From Mycobacterium sp. JS623 (GTDB lineage: Bacteria > Actinomycetota > Actinomycetes > Mycobacteriales > Mycobacteriaceae): a stretch of DNA of 64,000 nucleotides. Positions 52,026 to 61,718 of the stretch are shown here, in pieces (the first letter of the stretch is position 1; each line of letters opens with the position of its first letter). The stretch spans positions 330,148 through 394,147 of the forward strand of contig NC_019957.1 of NCBI RefSeq assembly GCF_000328565.1, read 5' to 3'. Made by a program: the position numbers and the translations under genes. Below the pieces are notes generated by a model. That model saw only the letters and a program-made list of their open reading frames with translations. It did not search any database and was not told where the DNA came from.

Positions 52026-53944
52026 CGGTGCGCGTGGCGTACTGGCTGGCGCGTCACCCCCGTGTCCGATGCAACGTGCGGGTTTTCGTTGCGCTGCAGG
52101 CGCTTTCGGTGCTGGCAGTGTGCACCGCACCGGCGGCCGGGGCGTCCACCAACGCCGTGGTGCTCAATTGGACGGGTCTGCACGACAGCTACGGGGTGCC
52201 CGTCGGCGACTACTACCTGTCGCTGGCCTCGGTGCGCGATCAGCTCATCGCCGCCGGGCCGCAGGGGTCGGCGTGGGATCCCGCGACGTGGGGTGCGTGG
52301 ATGGTGCACGGCTGGGACGTGTTGTTGACCAGCGTGGCCGCGGCCAGCATGCTGACCGCCGAAGTGGGCTTTTTCGTCGGGGTCATCACGCTGGCGCTGT
52401 GGGTGATGCGGGTGACGATCTCGACGTATTGGCTGACGGTGATCGGCGAGGTCGCCAGGGCGATCAGCACCGCGGTCATCAATGTCACGACCCGGTGGGG
52501 GCTGATCGCGGTCGCGGTGCCGGTCGGCGTGTTCCTCGGGGTGCTGGCCGTGCGGCGCGGTGAAGCGGGCCGGGGCGCGACGTTGATTCTGACCGCGCTG
52601 ACCATGCCCGCGCTGGCGGTGACGGTGTTCTCCGATCCGGCCGGGATGATGTACGGGCCCGACGGGCTGCTGGCGTTCGGCCGGCGCATCGGCTTCTCCA
52701 CCGCCGAGGCCGCCACCCATAACGGGCCCGTTAGCGGCGGCGGTTTCACCGGCCAGGTCGACGCGCTGACGGCCAGCCTGATCACCCACGCGGTGCGGGA
52801 ACCGTTGCAGGTCTTCAACTTCGGGCACGTCGTGGACCGCGTCGGCGGCTGCGGGGCGCAATGGTCGGCGGGGGTGCGTGCCGGAGCCTTCGATGGGCCG
52901 ATCACCGCGATGGCGCGCTGCGGGGACGGCGCGGCGGTGCGCTACGCGCAGCACCTCGACGGCACCAACGTGTGGACGGGGCTGGTGCTGGTGGCCGCGG
53001 CGCTGCTGTTCGGGTGGTTCATGGTGTCGGCAGGCGCCTCGGTGTTCATGGCGTCGCTGCGCGCGCTGTACACCACCGTCAAGCTGGTGCCCAGCCTGTT
53101 GGCCGGTGCGATCTCCGGTGCACCGCAGCGCCACGCCCAAGCGGTGGTGTGGCAGTTTTTCAAGCATGGCCTGGAGGTGACGGTGTTCATCGTGTTCGTC
53201 AGCGTGATCGGGCTGGCGATCGAACGCCTCATCGCCGCGCCGCTGCCCGCCGAGCTCGGCGGCGCCAATCCGTTTGCCCACGTGGTGATGATGGCCGCGG
53301 CGTCGGTGGCGGCGCTGTATCTGTTGCACCACATCCGCGCCGATCTGGCCGGGCGTCCCGCCGGTCCGGGACTGCTGGTGCGCGGCGCCGAGGTCGTCGG
53401 CGGTCTGGCGATGAGCGCCGCGGTGGGCGGGGTGAGCTCGGCCGCGCTGGGTGGGGCGCGCGGCCTGCGCAGCAAGCTGGGGTCGGGCGACAAGGCGCCG
53501 TGGGAGGTGCTCGACGAAATGGCCAGTGGCGCGCCAACGAAGGTGTTGGGTGAACCGCTGGAGGGTTTCGATCCGGTGCCGACCGCCGCCGACACCGCGG
53601 CGGCGCACGACGTCGGGGTCTCGGGAGGGGCGGGGGACCGGGTCGCGGGCCGGTCGTCGGGTGACGGCGCGGAGGTGGTGGGTGTCGATCCGATAGCGGT
53701 GGGCGAGGCGGGCTCGGGCGGCCGACGGGGATCGACGCTGGAGGCTCTGGGTGCGGGGCTGGAGGGCGCAGCGGGTTTCGGTGCTGTGGCGGAGGTGGTC
53801 ACGGTCGAGCCCATCGGCGACACGGCGAGCACCGGTGTCGGGGAAGACATTCCGCTGCCGCAGGAACCTCCGGAGGACCATCTGCTGCCGCCGCCGGACG
53901 AGGCGGACGCGTCACCGACTACCGTCGACCCCATCACCGGCTAG
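52022..53944 (+). CDS. VirB6/TrbL-like polytopic membrane protein
   Basis: 640 residues from GTG 52022 (overlaps the VirB4 stop). The N-terminus VALQALSVLAVCTAPAAGAS is a signal-like segment. The middle has six to eight membrane segments (FFVGVITLALWVMRVTISTY, LVLVAAALLFGWFMVSAGAS, HVVMMAAASVAALYLLHHIR). An extracytoplasmic loop with paired Cys (VDRVGGCGAQWSAG, MARCGDGAA) fits VirB6-type folding. The last 200 residues are Gly/Ala/Val-rich and acidic, with repeated VxxVDPIxxG-like motifs (EVVGVDPIAVG, EVVTVEPIGD, TVDPITG), presumably cytoplasmic. This is the central channel component of T4SSs. Confidence 0.8.
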   Translation: MTVRVAYWLARHPRVRCNVRVFVALQALSVLAVCTAPAAGASTNAVVLNWTGLHDSYGVPVGDYYLSLASVRDQLIAAGPQGSAWDPATWGAWMVHGWDVLLTSVAAASMLTAEVGFFVGVITLALWVMRVTISTYWLTVIGEVARAISTAVINVTTRWGLIAVAVPVGVFLGVLAVRRGEAGRGATLILTALTMPALAVTVFSDPAGMMYGPDGLLAFGRRIGFSTAEAATHNGPVSGGGFTGQVDALTASLITHAVREPLQVFNFGHVVDRVGGCGAQWSAGVRAGAFDGPITAMARCGDGAAVRYAQHLDGTNVWTGLVLVAAALLFGWFMVSAGASVFMASLRALYTTVKLVPSLLAGAISGAPQRHAQAVVWQFFKHGLEVTVFIVFVSVIGLAIERLIAAPLPAELGGANPFAHVVMMAAASVAALYLLHHIRADLAGRPAGPGLLVRGAEVVGGLAMSAAVGGVSSAALGGARGLRSKLGSGDKAPWEVLDEMASGAPTKVLGEPLEGFDPVPTAADTAAAHDVGVSGGAGDRVAGRSSGDGAEVVGVDPIAVGEAGSGGRRGSTLEALGAGLEGAAGFGAVAEVVTVEPIGDTASTGVGEDIPLPQEPPEDHLLPPPDEADASPTTVDPITG

Positions 53945-53962
53945 CAGGAGGGCCGCGCAGAC

Positions 53963-55732
53963 GTGAATTCGCCGACCGAGCACCGCCGCGCGTTCGACGC
54001 GGCCATTACCCGGTTGCAGGGCGGTGACCGCGACGGCGCGCTGGCCACGTTCACTCGAATCACCGCGCAGAACCCGGCGATGTCGGATGCCTGGATGGGC
54101 CGCCTCGCCTGCGGAGATCACAGCCTGGCCGCCTTGGCGGGTGCGCACGAGAACTCCCGCGCCCTGTATCGCGAAAGCCGCCGCATCGGGCTCGAAGACG
54201 GCGCCCTTCAGGCGACGGTGGCGGCGCCGCTGTATCTCCCGCTGACCGTCTGGTCGCGCGGGACGATCGCGCTGGCGTATGCCAGTGCGCTGATCACCGC
54301 GCGCCGCTACGCCGAGGCCGAGGCGGTGCTCGCCGATGCCGCATTGGTGGAAGACACCCAGGCCGCGCAGTTGCGCCAGTTCGTGCTGGCCGCCTTGTAT
54401 CACCTGACCGCCCGCTGGACCGATGTGCGCGCCGTCACCGAGGTCAGCCCGCCGCGCCACGCCACCTACACCAACCGCGAGACTGCCGCCGCGACAACGG
54501 CTTTGCGCGCGTCGGCGCTGGCCAGCCTGGGTGGGTTGGCGCCCGCATTGGAGCTCGCCGAGACAATCGACACACCGAATCAGCTGATCGCCGCCGACAC
54601 CGCGCTGACCCGCGGCTGGTGTCTGCGCGAGTTGGGCCGAGAAGACGAGGCGCAGGCCGCTTTTCGCGCCGCAGTGATCGACGGTGAGCTGATCCGCCAG
54701 GCGCGTGACGCGCTGGACAATCCGCACTACCGCATCGTGGTGACCGACCCTGAGTCGATCGAGAGCCGCACCGACAAGTGGGATCCCGCCACCCAGGTCA
54801 GCCCCGATGCGCGCGCCGAGGCCGAACTCGCCTCCCACCGCCAGAAGGTGCTGTCGGCGGCGCAGAGCCGCATCGAGGAACTCGTCGGTCTGGAGGCCGC
54901 CAAGGAGCAGATCGCGGTGTGGCGCACCGAGATTCAGATCGAGCAACTGATGGCCGCCCAGGGCGAGCCCGTCGAGTCGGCCAACGAGAACCACATGGTG
55001 TTCCTCGGCCCGCCCGGCACCGCCAAAACGACCTTCGCCCGGGTGGTCGGTGAGGTGCTGTTCGGGTTGGGCAAGATCGCGCGCCCCGACGTCAAGGAAG
55101 TCACCGAGGAGGACATCGTCGTCGGCTACGTGTCGCAGACCGCCACCCGGATGAAGGAGGTCTGCGAAGAGGCGCGCGGCGGAGTGCTTTTCATCGACGA
55201 GGCCTACCGGCTGGTGCCCAAGACTGAAGGCCACTCCTTCGGTCTGGATGCGATCAACACCCTGCTGAAGTACATGGAGGATCTCCGCGACGAACTCGTG
55301 GTGATCGTGGCCGGCTACCCCGAGGAGATGAAGGCGTTCCTGAAGGCCAATGTCGGCCTGGCTTCACGGTTTCACTTCACGCTGACCTTCACCAGCTACG
55401 CGCCCGAGGAGATCGTCGCGATCGGCCAGCAGATGGCCGCCAAGGAACGGCTGGCGGTCAGCGCGCAAGCGTGGTCGCTGCTGCGTGATGAGGCGGCGCG
55501 GCTGCGCGGAATCCGTTCGGGCAGCGGCACATTGCTCGATGTCGCCGGCAACGGCCGTTATGCCCGCAAGGTCGTCGCCGCCTGCAAACGCGAACGGGCG
55601 CGACGCCTGCACAAGTTGGCGCCGTCTCCGCAGCAGCTCGAGGAACTGGTGCGCGCCGATCCGGCGGTGCTAGGTGTGCACGAAGAGGACATGGTGCGGG
55701 CGTTGGCGGAGTCGGGTCCGGCGGCGGATTGA
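53963..55732 (+). CDS. EccA-like AAA+ ATPase (CbbX family) at the end of the T4SS operon
   Basis: 589 residues. The N-terminal half is TPR-like helices (RRAFDAAITRLQGGDRDGAL, WDPATQVSPDAR linker). The AAA+ domain is of ESX EccA/CbbX type: ENHMVFLGPPGTAKTTFARV (Walker A, with Ala where EccA proteins have Gly), GGVLFIDEAYRLVPKTEGHS (Walker B), LVVIVAGYPEEMKAFLKANV and LASRFHFTLTFTSYAPEEIV (arginine finger). Size and domain order equal EccA of type VII secretion. No other ESX gene lies nearby; it is 18 bases behind the VirB6-like gene on the same strand. It may disassemble substrate-chaperone complexes for this T4SS. Confidence 0.85.
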   Translation: MNSPTEHRRAFDAAITRLQGGDRDGALATFTRITAQNPAMSDAWMGRLACGDHSLAALAGAHENSRALYRESRRIGLEDGALQATVAAPLYLPLTVWSRGTIALAYASALITARRYAEAEAVLADAALVEDTQAAQLRQFVLAALYHLTARWTDVRAVTEVSPPRHATYTNRETAAATTALRASALASLGGLAPALELAETIDTPNQLIAADTALTRGWCLRELGREDEAQAAFRAAVIDGELIRQARDALDNPHYRIVVTDPESIESRTDKWDPATQVSPDARAEAELASHRQKVLSAAQSRIEELVGLEAAKEQIAVWRTEIQIEQLMAAQGEPVESANENHMVFLGPPGTAKTTFARVVGEVLFGLGKIARPDVKEVTEEDIVVGYVSQTATRMKEVCEEARGGVLFIDEAYRLVPKTEGHSFGLDAINTLLKYMEDLRDELVVIVAGYPEEMKAFLKANVGLASRFHFTLTFTSYAPEEIVAIGQQMAAKERLAVSAQAWSLLRDEAARLRGIRSGSGTLLDVAGNGRYARKVVAACKRERARRLHKLAPSPQQLEELVRADPAVLGVHEEDMVRALAESGPAAD

Positions 55733-56645
55733 GGGTTTGCGGGTTCGAGTCCCTAGCTCGCTCCAGCGAGGCGACGCGTTTGGAGATAGCTGTAGAGATC
55801 GCCGTTCTTCCTGGCGAGCAATGTCTGGAACATTGGGGTTTTCCGATCGTCATACGCAATAGTTGATTCTATCGAGTGCAGTCGTCTGGCCAGGCAAAGA
55901 TTGGATGGATCGGCAGCCCGAGTCCGCAGGCACGGCGACTTCGTCGACAGGTGCCGGTTCCGAGCAGGCCACGGCCAAATTTAATAACGGTCCCCACCGG
56001 CCGGGGATTTCGTCACAAGGTGGTCGTTTTTGTGTAGCACGAAGGAAACATTGCGCCATTGACGCGTCGGATCAATCACATTTTGTAGCTCGATCTGAAA
56101 CATCCCGTTCTTTTCAGCTAACTGCGATGTAACTTCTGAATGTGCCTTTTCCGCTAGAGCTGCACTGCGTGACCGGGCGGTATCAGATGAGTTGCGACGA
56201 GACGATTGCCGAGGGACGCAGTGACCCGCAAGTGAGCTCAATCACATAGAACGTGTTCTAAAAAGCACGTTTCTCGAGTGATACCTCTTGAGCTGCAAGG
56301 CTGACCAGCGAAGTTATTGACGCCTTCGACAAGTCCTGAAGGTGAGGAATCGCACAGTAGTGATACACATTCTTTGCTGGCAGCGGTTGCAGCAGTGTCG
56401 ACACTGTGCAACTCTTTACGCAATTCCAAGACTTTCTTAACGCGCATCGAAGCGCATGGTGGGCACTAGCGAATGGGGGTAGCAGCCAGGCACTTGGCCT
56501 GGCTACTGGGGGATGCCTGTCGGCGAGACAGGAACCTCAGTTCAGCCCTGGGGGCTTGCGCCAGACAACGTCGGCTTTCAACGTCGAAGTCACGTCGATC
56601 ATGCGCGTCTGAAGACAATTAGATAACAATAGAAGAAAGAGCCCA
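55733..56645. other. Long intergenic region between T4SS operon and glycan operon
   Basis: About 910 bases without a supportable gene. Bases 55741-55767 read GGGTTCGAGTCCC plus a CTCGCTCCA tail, like a degraded tRNA T-arm and acceptor end, next to a short hairpin (CTCGC/GCGAG). From about 55960 to 56640 the DNA is AT-richer than either neighbour and probably contains the promoter of the glycan operon or insertion-derived DNA. Confidence 0.5.
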
Positions 56646-57488
56646 ATGGCTAAGGTAGTGAGTATATGGGAAGGCCTTTCGCACGGCACGAATAGACCGA
56701 CGGTGACAGTCGTCATCCCGGCTCTCAATGAGGAACGCAACTTACCGCATGTTGCGGCCCGTATGCCAAGGGATATTGATGAAATCGTATTCGTCAATGG
56801 CCCTTCAATTGACAATACCGCGGCGGTAGCGCGTGAACTTTGGCCTGACGCGGTGCACGTCAGTCAGACCCGTAAAGGCAAGGGAAACGCATTGGCTTGC
56901 GGCTTCCGCGCTGCGTCTGGCGACATCATCGTGATGATCGACGCAGACGGCAGCACCGACCCAATGGAGATCCCGCGGTACGTGGCGGCATTGACCTCAG
57001 GTGCGGATTTCGCCAAGGGGTCGCGCTTCATCCAGGGCGGTGGCAGTGCCGACATCACAAGGTTCCGGCGCCTGGGAAACTGGGGACTGAATGTCATTGT
57101 GAATGCGCTGTTTTCGACGCGATATACAGATTTGTGCTACGGCTACAACGCGTTCTGGCGGCGTTGCTTGGATGCGATGCAACTGCCGTCGACCGCTGAG
57201 TCGGAACCTCAGTGGGGAGATGGCTTCGAGATTGAAACGTTGATCAACGTACGGGTCGCGTCCAGCGGGCTCGCCATTGCCGAGGTATGTAGTTACGAAG
57301 CACATCGGATTCACGGTGAGAGCAACCTCAATGCCGTCACAGATGGTATTCGGGTGCTCCGCACAATCCGCAGGGAATTCCAGAGCGGGCGCAAGAGGGG
57401 CAAATCGGCCGTCCGGCTTGCGAAAGACTCCAAACAGCTCCGCACGGCAGGGCCGGAGGGTGGTGCCGCGGCGGGACGTGCGTCGTGA
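56646..57488 (+). CDS. Family 2 glycosyltransferase
   Basis: 280 residues (AGAAAGAG before the ATG). GT-A fold landmarks are VTVVIPALNEERNLPHVAAR, EIVFVNGPSIDNTAAVAREL, IIVMIDADGSTDPMEIPRYV (the DxD-type metal site) and DLCYGYNAFWRRCLDAMQLP. It resembles dolichyl-phosphate-mannose-synthase-like GT2 enzymes that use a nucleotide sugar and often a lipid-linked acceptor. No membrane segment, so probably peripheral. First gene of the glycan operon; sugar and acceptor cannot be read from the sequence. Confidence 0.9.
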   Translation: MAKVVSIWEGLSHGTNRPTVTVVIPALNEERNLPHVAARMPRDIDEIVFVNGPSIDNTAAVARELWPDAVHVSQTRKGKGNALACGFRAASGDIIVMIDADGSTDPMEIPRYVAALTSGADFAKGSRFIQGGGSADITRFRRLGNWGLNVIVNALFSTRYTDLCYGYNAFWRRCLDAMQLPSTAESEPQWGDGFEIETLINVRVASSGLAIAEVCSYEAHRIHGESNLNAVTDGIRVLRTIRREFQSGRKRGKSAVRLAKDSKQLRTAGPEGGAAAGRAS

Positions 57489-57549
57489 CTGCTGATTCCG
57501 CAGCGGCCCGACGTGTTGTGCGGGCGCCCTTCGAAAGGGCGATGGGTCG

Positions 57550-59499
57550 ATGACGTCACTGGACACCGTGATTGCCGACGCTTCTGATCTCCAAGCGCCA
57601 TCGGAACGTCATCGGGAAGCCGGCCCTTTCTCACGCAGGCGAGGCCAGAGGAGCTCACTGCCGACTTCACTGCTACTGGTCGCTCTTGGAATCTTCCTCG
57701 TTGCATACGGCTATGCGCGTGGCCGCGAGGAGATCGGGTTTGCGTCACCGCTGTACTGGACAGGGCAATTCTTACTGTTCGCTGTCGTCGTCTACCGCGT
57801 GATGGCCCCATCCACGAAGCAGCACGAGCGTGACGTGCTCGTTTTCGTGTATGCGGCCGCCCAGTCGTTTATTCGATGGACCTACAGCCCGCACATGTTC
57901 ACGTTCATCGACGAACTACAGCACTATCGGGCCCTTCGGAACGTCCTTGACTCCGGCCATCTGTTCAACGACAACTACAGCTTGCCGGTGAGCGGCCACT
58001 ACCCAGGGCTGGAGAATATTGCAGCCCAACTGGTACAGACGGCCAGCATTCACCCGTTCGCCGCCGGTGTAGCGGTAGCGACGTTGACACATCTCCTGTC
58101 GACAGGGTGCATTCTGCTGCTGTTCCGAGAGCTGTCCAGGTCGAACTACGTCGCCTCGATTGGCACGCTGATCTATCTGCTGAATCCGCATGCGTCGTTC
58201 TTCAACACGTCGTTTCTGTACGAGGCGCCGGCCCTGCCGTTCGCCATCCTCGCGGTTCTTTTCGCGATCCGCTTCGCCACGCGCACCGAACACCGCCCGC
58301 TGAACTATTGGGCTGTGCTGGTCAGCACCGCACTCGTGGTGATGACTCACCATGTCACGGCCTTGTCCACGGCCGCGCTCCTGGGGGCGGTATCGATCGT
58401 CGCTGTCATTCTTCCGTGGACACGTAGCCTGGCCCCCGCGTTGGCGATATGCGCGGTCAGCTCGGCGCTTGTTGTGGCGGTCTGGATCTTCGGGGTTGCT
58501 CCGGTCACCATCGAATATCTAGGTACTCCCGTCCGCGATCTGGTGCAAAACATCGGAGCGTTCCTTACCGGCAAGGCCCCGTTGATATTGCCCGGGCCGC
58601 CCACCCCTTTGATCGATCGGTTGCTCGGTCCGTTCGGGGTGCTGGTTACGTTGATGCTGGCGCTGAACAATCTCCGCCGCGCCAAAACGCTCCGACCCCT
58701 CGAGGAATGCTGGACATGGTTGGCGCTGTGTCTCTACGGTTCTGCGAGTTTGATTCGGGTGCTGGTCAGCAATGGGTCGGAGTTGGCCGGGCGGCTCCTC
58801 ACGTACGCCGCGATCTTCTCCGCCTTGGTGGTCGGCACTGTGTTGACACGGATCGTGTCGACGGCATTCCAGGGCGCACCGCCAGGCACCTCCCGATTCC
58901 GGCAGGTGATCACCGCAACCGGGATAAGGCGCCTGATCACCGCCACTGCCCCGGGCCGTATGGCAGTCGCCACACTGATCGCCTGCGTGCTACTCGCCAG
59001 CTCGATAATGACCAGCTTGCCGGCCTGGTATCAGCGTGTGCCCGGTGGATTCTGGATTGAGGGATTTGCCGGAGGAATCGACAACGTCGGTGTCAGCAGG
59101 GCGCAGTGGGCAGACAAATACGTGCGGGGCGGTATCAGGTATACCGGTGACATCGCGTCGATGTGGCTGCTTTCCACGGTTGCCAAGATGGATCCCGTGA
59201 AGAGTCCGGGAACAATCTATTACTCGGAACCGTCAAACCGATTCACAGCTCAGGAAATAGACCACATAAAGCAGTCGGCAATAATAATGGTGGACGTCGA
59301 TATGAGGATGTCGCAGGATATGCCAATCGGTGAACGTTACTTCATCACGGACGTAAACGGCGGCAAGTTGAGGAAGCCGATCGACGTCGAACGGCTGGAA
59401 AAATTCGACGGGATTCCCGGGCTGTCGCGAGTATATGACTCGGGACTAGCGCGGATGTACGACCTACGCGGTGGACGGAATGCGCCGTATGCGCGGTAA
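57550..59499 (+). CDS. Polytopic membrane protein, GT-C glycosyltransferase-like
   Basis: 649 residues with about eleven hydrophobic segments. The first outside loop after the initial spans has FTFIDELQHYRALRNVLDSG, an acidic DE/LQHY motif at the place where GT-C enzymes carry their catalytic acidic residues. A roughly 150-residue C-terminal domain lies outside the membrane core (WYQRVPGGFWIEGFAGGIDN, SPGTIYYSEPSNRFTAQEID). GT-C enzymes use polyprenyl-phosphate sugars at the outer face. Function is inferred from topology and neighbours; the family is not certain. It overlaps the next gene. Confidence 0.7.
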   Translation: MTSLDTVIADASDLQAPSERHREAGPFSRRRGQRSSLPTSLLLVALGIFLVAYGYARGREEIGFASPLYWTGQFLLFAVVVYRVMAPSTKQHERDVLVFVYAAAQSFIRWTYSPHMFTFIDELQHYRALRNVLDSGHLFNDNYSLPVSGHYPGLENIAAQLVQTASIHPFAAGVAVATLTHLLSTGCILLLFRELSRSNYVASIGTLIYLLNPHASFFNTSFLYEAPALPFAILAVLFAIRFATRTEHRPLNYWAVLVSTALVVMTHHVTALSTAALLGAVSIVAVILPWTRSLAPALAICAVSSALVVAVWIFGVAPVTIEYLGTPVRDLVQNIGAFLTGKAPLILPGPPTPLIDRLLGPFGVLVTLMLALNNLRRAKTLRPLEECWTWLALCLYGSASLIRVLVSNGSELAGRLLTYAAIFSALVVGTVLTRIVSTAFQGAPPGTSRFRQVITATGIRRLITATAPGRMAVATLIACVLLASSIMTSLPAWYQRVPGGFWIEGFAGGIDNVGVSRAQWADKYVRGGIRYTGDIASMWLLSTVAKMDPVKSPGTIYYSEPSNRFTAQEIDHIKQSAIIMVDVDMRMSQDMPIGERYFITDVNGGKLRKPIDVERLEKFDGIPGLSRVYDSGLARMYDLRGGRNAPYAR

Positions 59500-60274
59500 A
59501 TTCACACAACTCGACGGGTTCGCAGCAGCCGCAGTCATCTCGTTTGGGTTCGCGCTGCCGTGGGCTCCAGTGGCTGTCTCTTCCCCTGCGGCAGTGGTGT
59601 TGTGCTTCGTACTCGTCGGTGTGATTTGGGCGGCGGTGATTACGCCCCTGACTCCCAACCGTTCAGTGGTGACGATACTTGTCGCGATTACGAGTTGCGC
59701 GCTCGGCTGGGCGATCGTCGGCGGATTATTGTTGAATTTCCTCCCTTCCGGCCTGAACCGGACGAATTGGCTGGTATATGCGGTCATCGTCTGCATCGCC
59801 GGATATTTGATCGCCCGCTTCCGCGGTAATCAGGAAGTATTCAGTTGGCGGCATATCGAGTTTGGGGCGCCGACCTGGCGCACGGTTTTGAAACTCGGCG
59901 CCACCGCGGCTTTGCTGATCGCGGCCGTGTTGGTTTCGGTGTTCAGCAACATCGCGAAGGATCGTGAGTTCACTGAGCTGTGGCTGGTGCCGAATAATCC
60001 GGCGGGTGCCCAGGTCAAGGTGTTGGAGTCCAACTCCCCGACCCGCGCGATTGACGCGACGGTCGGCGTTAAAAACCAGGAAGGGGAGTCGAGGCGCTAC
60101 ACGCTCGTCTTCGACAGCGGGGCAAACGTCACCACCACAAATTTCACGCTTGGCCCCGAGGAAGAAATGACCAAGGTCGTACCTATCGACGGAGACGAAG
60201 CGTCCGCCGCGCTGTATCTCGGTGACCAGACGCAGGGCGATCCGTATCGGAAGGTGTGGGTTGCCCGGCGTTAA
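59480..60274 (+). CDS. DUF1616 family membrane protein
   Basis: About 264 residues from ATG 59480 (GTG 59471 is an alternative), overlapping the previous gene. Four to five membrane segments (FAAAAVISFGFALPWAPVAV, VVLCFVLVGVIWAAVITPLT) are followed by a C-terminal beta domain (ELWLVPNNPAGAQVKVLESN, TVGVKNQEGESRRYTLVFDS), the typical DUF1616 arrangement. These proteins are found in glycan loci; function unknown. Confidence 0.75.
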   Translation: MRRMRGKFTQLDGFAAAAVISFGFALPWAPVAVSSPAAVVLCFVLVGVIWAAVITPLTPNRSVVTILVAITSCALGWAIVGGLLLNFLPSGLNRTNWLVYAVIVCIAGYLIARFRGNQEVFSWRHIEFGAPTWRTVLKLGATAALLIAAVLVSVFSNIAKDREFTELWLVPNNPAGAQVKVLESNSPTRAIDATVGVKNQEGESRRYTLVFDSGANVTTTNFTLGPEEEMTKVVPIDGDEASAALYLGDQTQGDPYRKVWVARR

Positions 60275-61718
60275 AGCGGCGGGGGCGAAACTGCGCCAGT
60301 CGCTGCGCGGTGGCGACCCGGCCGCGGATTCAGGGGTGAAATCGGGTGGCCATCTAGTGGTCCGCATCGCGATCGCATTGTGCAGCACCACGGCTATTAC
60401 GGCTGGTCTCGGATTTCTGTTCTGGGCCGTCGCGGCACGGCTGGCCACCGCGGATGTCATCGGTCGTTCGGCCGCCGTGATCTCCACCATCGAGTTCATC
60501 GCGGTGTTCGCCACCCTGGGCCTGCATACCCTACTGATCGCCGAGTTGCCGCGCCGGTACGGTGCGCGTGCCGAGTCACTGGTTGTGACCTGCTTCGCAC
60601 TGGCGGCCGGGATGGCATTGGTTGGCGCAGTGTGCGTCGCGCTCGTGCACCACATCGTTGACGACCGCGAGTCGATGTATGCGTCGCCCGAATCCGTTCT
60701 CCTCTTCGCTATCGGGACCGCGGTGAGCACGGTCGCGATCGTTCTCGACGGAGCGCTGGTTGGGTTCGCGTTACACAATCAGCAGGTACTGCGGAATCTT
60801 GTATTCGCGTTAGTGAAGCTGGCCGCACTGCCGGTCGCCGCGCTCACCGCCGGCCTGTCACCTCAGACAGTGGTGTCGGTGTGGGTACTCGGGAATCTGG
60901 CATCCGTGCTGGTATTACTCGGCCGACGGACTAGAGAGGCACGTCGACGGTTCTGGATCACACCGTCGGTGAAGGGCTTCGCGCCGATGTGGCGCACGGT
61001 CGGAGCGCACCATTGGATCAACGTGGCGATCCAGGCGCCGCGCCTCCTGCTCCCGATCATGGTGGCCGTCCAACTCGGCAGTGCGGCCAATGCGGGTTTC
61101 TATGCGGCACTGTTGATGATCACATTCATCTGGATAATCCCAAACAACCTCGGCGTGGCGATGTTCGCCCTGCACAGTGGCAACCCGACCCACTTCCGTG
61201 CAGGCTTGCAAGCGGCCATCCGGCTGTCGGCAGTAGTGTCAATCGTCGCAGCGATCGCTGGTCCGCTTCTCGCCCGTCCATTATTGGCCCTGTTCGGTCC
61301 CGAATATGTTCATGCCGACTATTGCTTTATGGCGCTGTCGATTTGCACCTTCGCTGGTGCCGTCAAAGCAATCTACATCGCTGTCCGGCGCGCCACTGGA
61401 GCCCTGACGACAGCCGCCAGAGTCGCCGTCGCAGGAGCGGCGTGGGAACTGGGCGCCGCTGAGGTCGGATTGCTCATCGGCGGGGTGACAGGTCTCGGTA
61501 TCGCATTGGGCGCGGCCGCCACCGTCGAGGCAACATTCCTCTGGCCGGCAATTGCTGCCGCAAAACGCGGAGATGACATGTCGCGCAACGACAATACCCG
61601 CTTCGGCGATGAGTCACAGGCCGAATCATCCGGACAGTACGCCGGGATGCCGAGCCCGCGGCAACATCCTTTTAATCCCAGACGTCGCAGCGATACCCCG
61701 TTGGAGGAACATCTATGA
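60261..61718 (+). CDS. Polysaccharide/lipid-linked oligosaccharide flippase (Wzx/MATE-like)
   Basis: About 485 residues from TTG 60261 (GGAAGG upstream); a GTG at 60222 inside the previous gene is the alternative. Twelve or more hydrophobic segments, starting FLFWAVAARLATADVIGRSA and AAVISTIEFIAVFATLGLHT, match polysaccharide-biosynthesis export proteins. These flip lipid-linked sugars across the membrane. The soluble acidic C-terminal tail (about 60 residues) is non-conserved. Position in a GT2/GT-C operon supports the assignment. Confidence 0.8.
   Translation: MPGVKAAGAKLRQSLRGGDPAADSGVKSGGHLVVRIAIALCSTTAITAGLGFLFWAVAARLATADVIGRSAAVISTIEFIAVFATLGLHTLLIAELPRRYGARAESLVVTCFALAAGMALVGAVCVALVHHIVDDRESMYASPESVLLFAIGTAVSTVAIVLDGALVGFALHNQQVLRNLVFALVKLAALPVAALTAGLSPQTVVSVWVLGNLASVLVLLGRRTREARRRFWITPSVKGFAPMWRTVGAHHWINVAIQAPRLLLPIMVAVQLGSAANAGFYAALLMITFIWIIPNNLGVAMFALHSGNPTHFRAGLQAAIRLSAVVSIVAAIAGPLLARPLLALFGPEYVHADYCFMALSICTFAGAVKAIYIAVRRATGALTTAARVAVAGAAWELGAAEVGLLIGGVTGLGIALGAAATVEATFLWPAIAAAKRGDDMSRNDNTRFGDESQAESSGQYAGMPSPRQHPFNPRRRSDTPLEEHL

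Noticed and set aside
55741..55767. tRNA gene
   Set aside because: Only a T-arm-like and acceptor-like end is present, the outer T-stem pairs fail and no D or anticodon arm lies upstream; kept only as a weak remnant finding.
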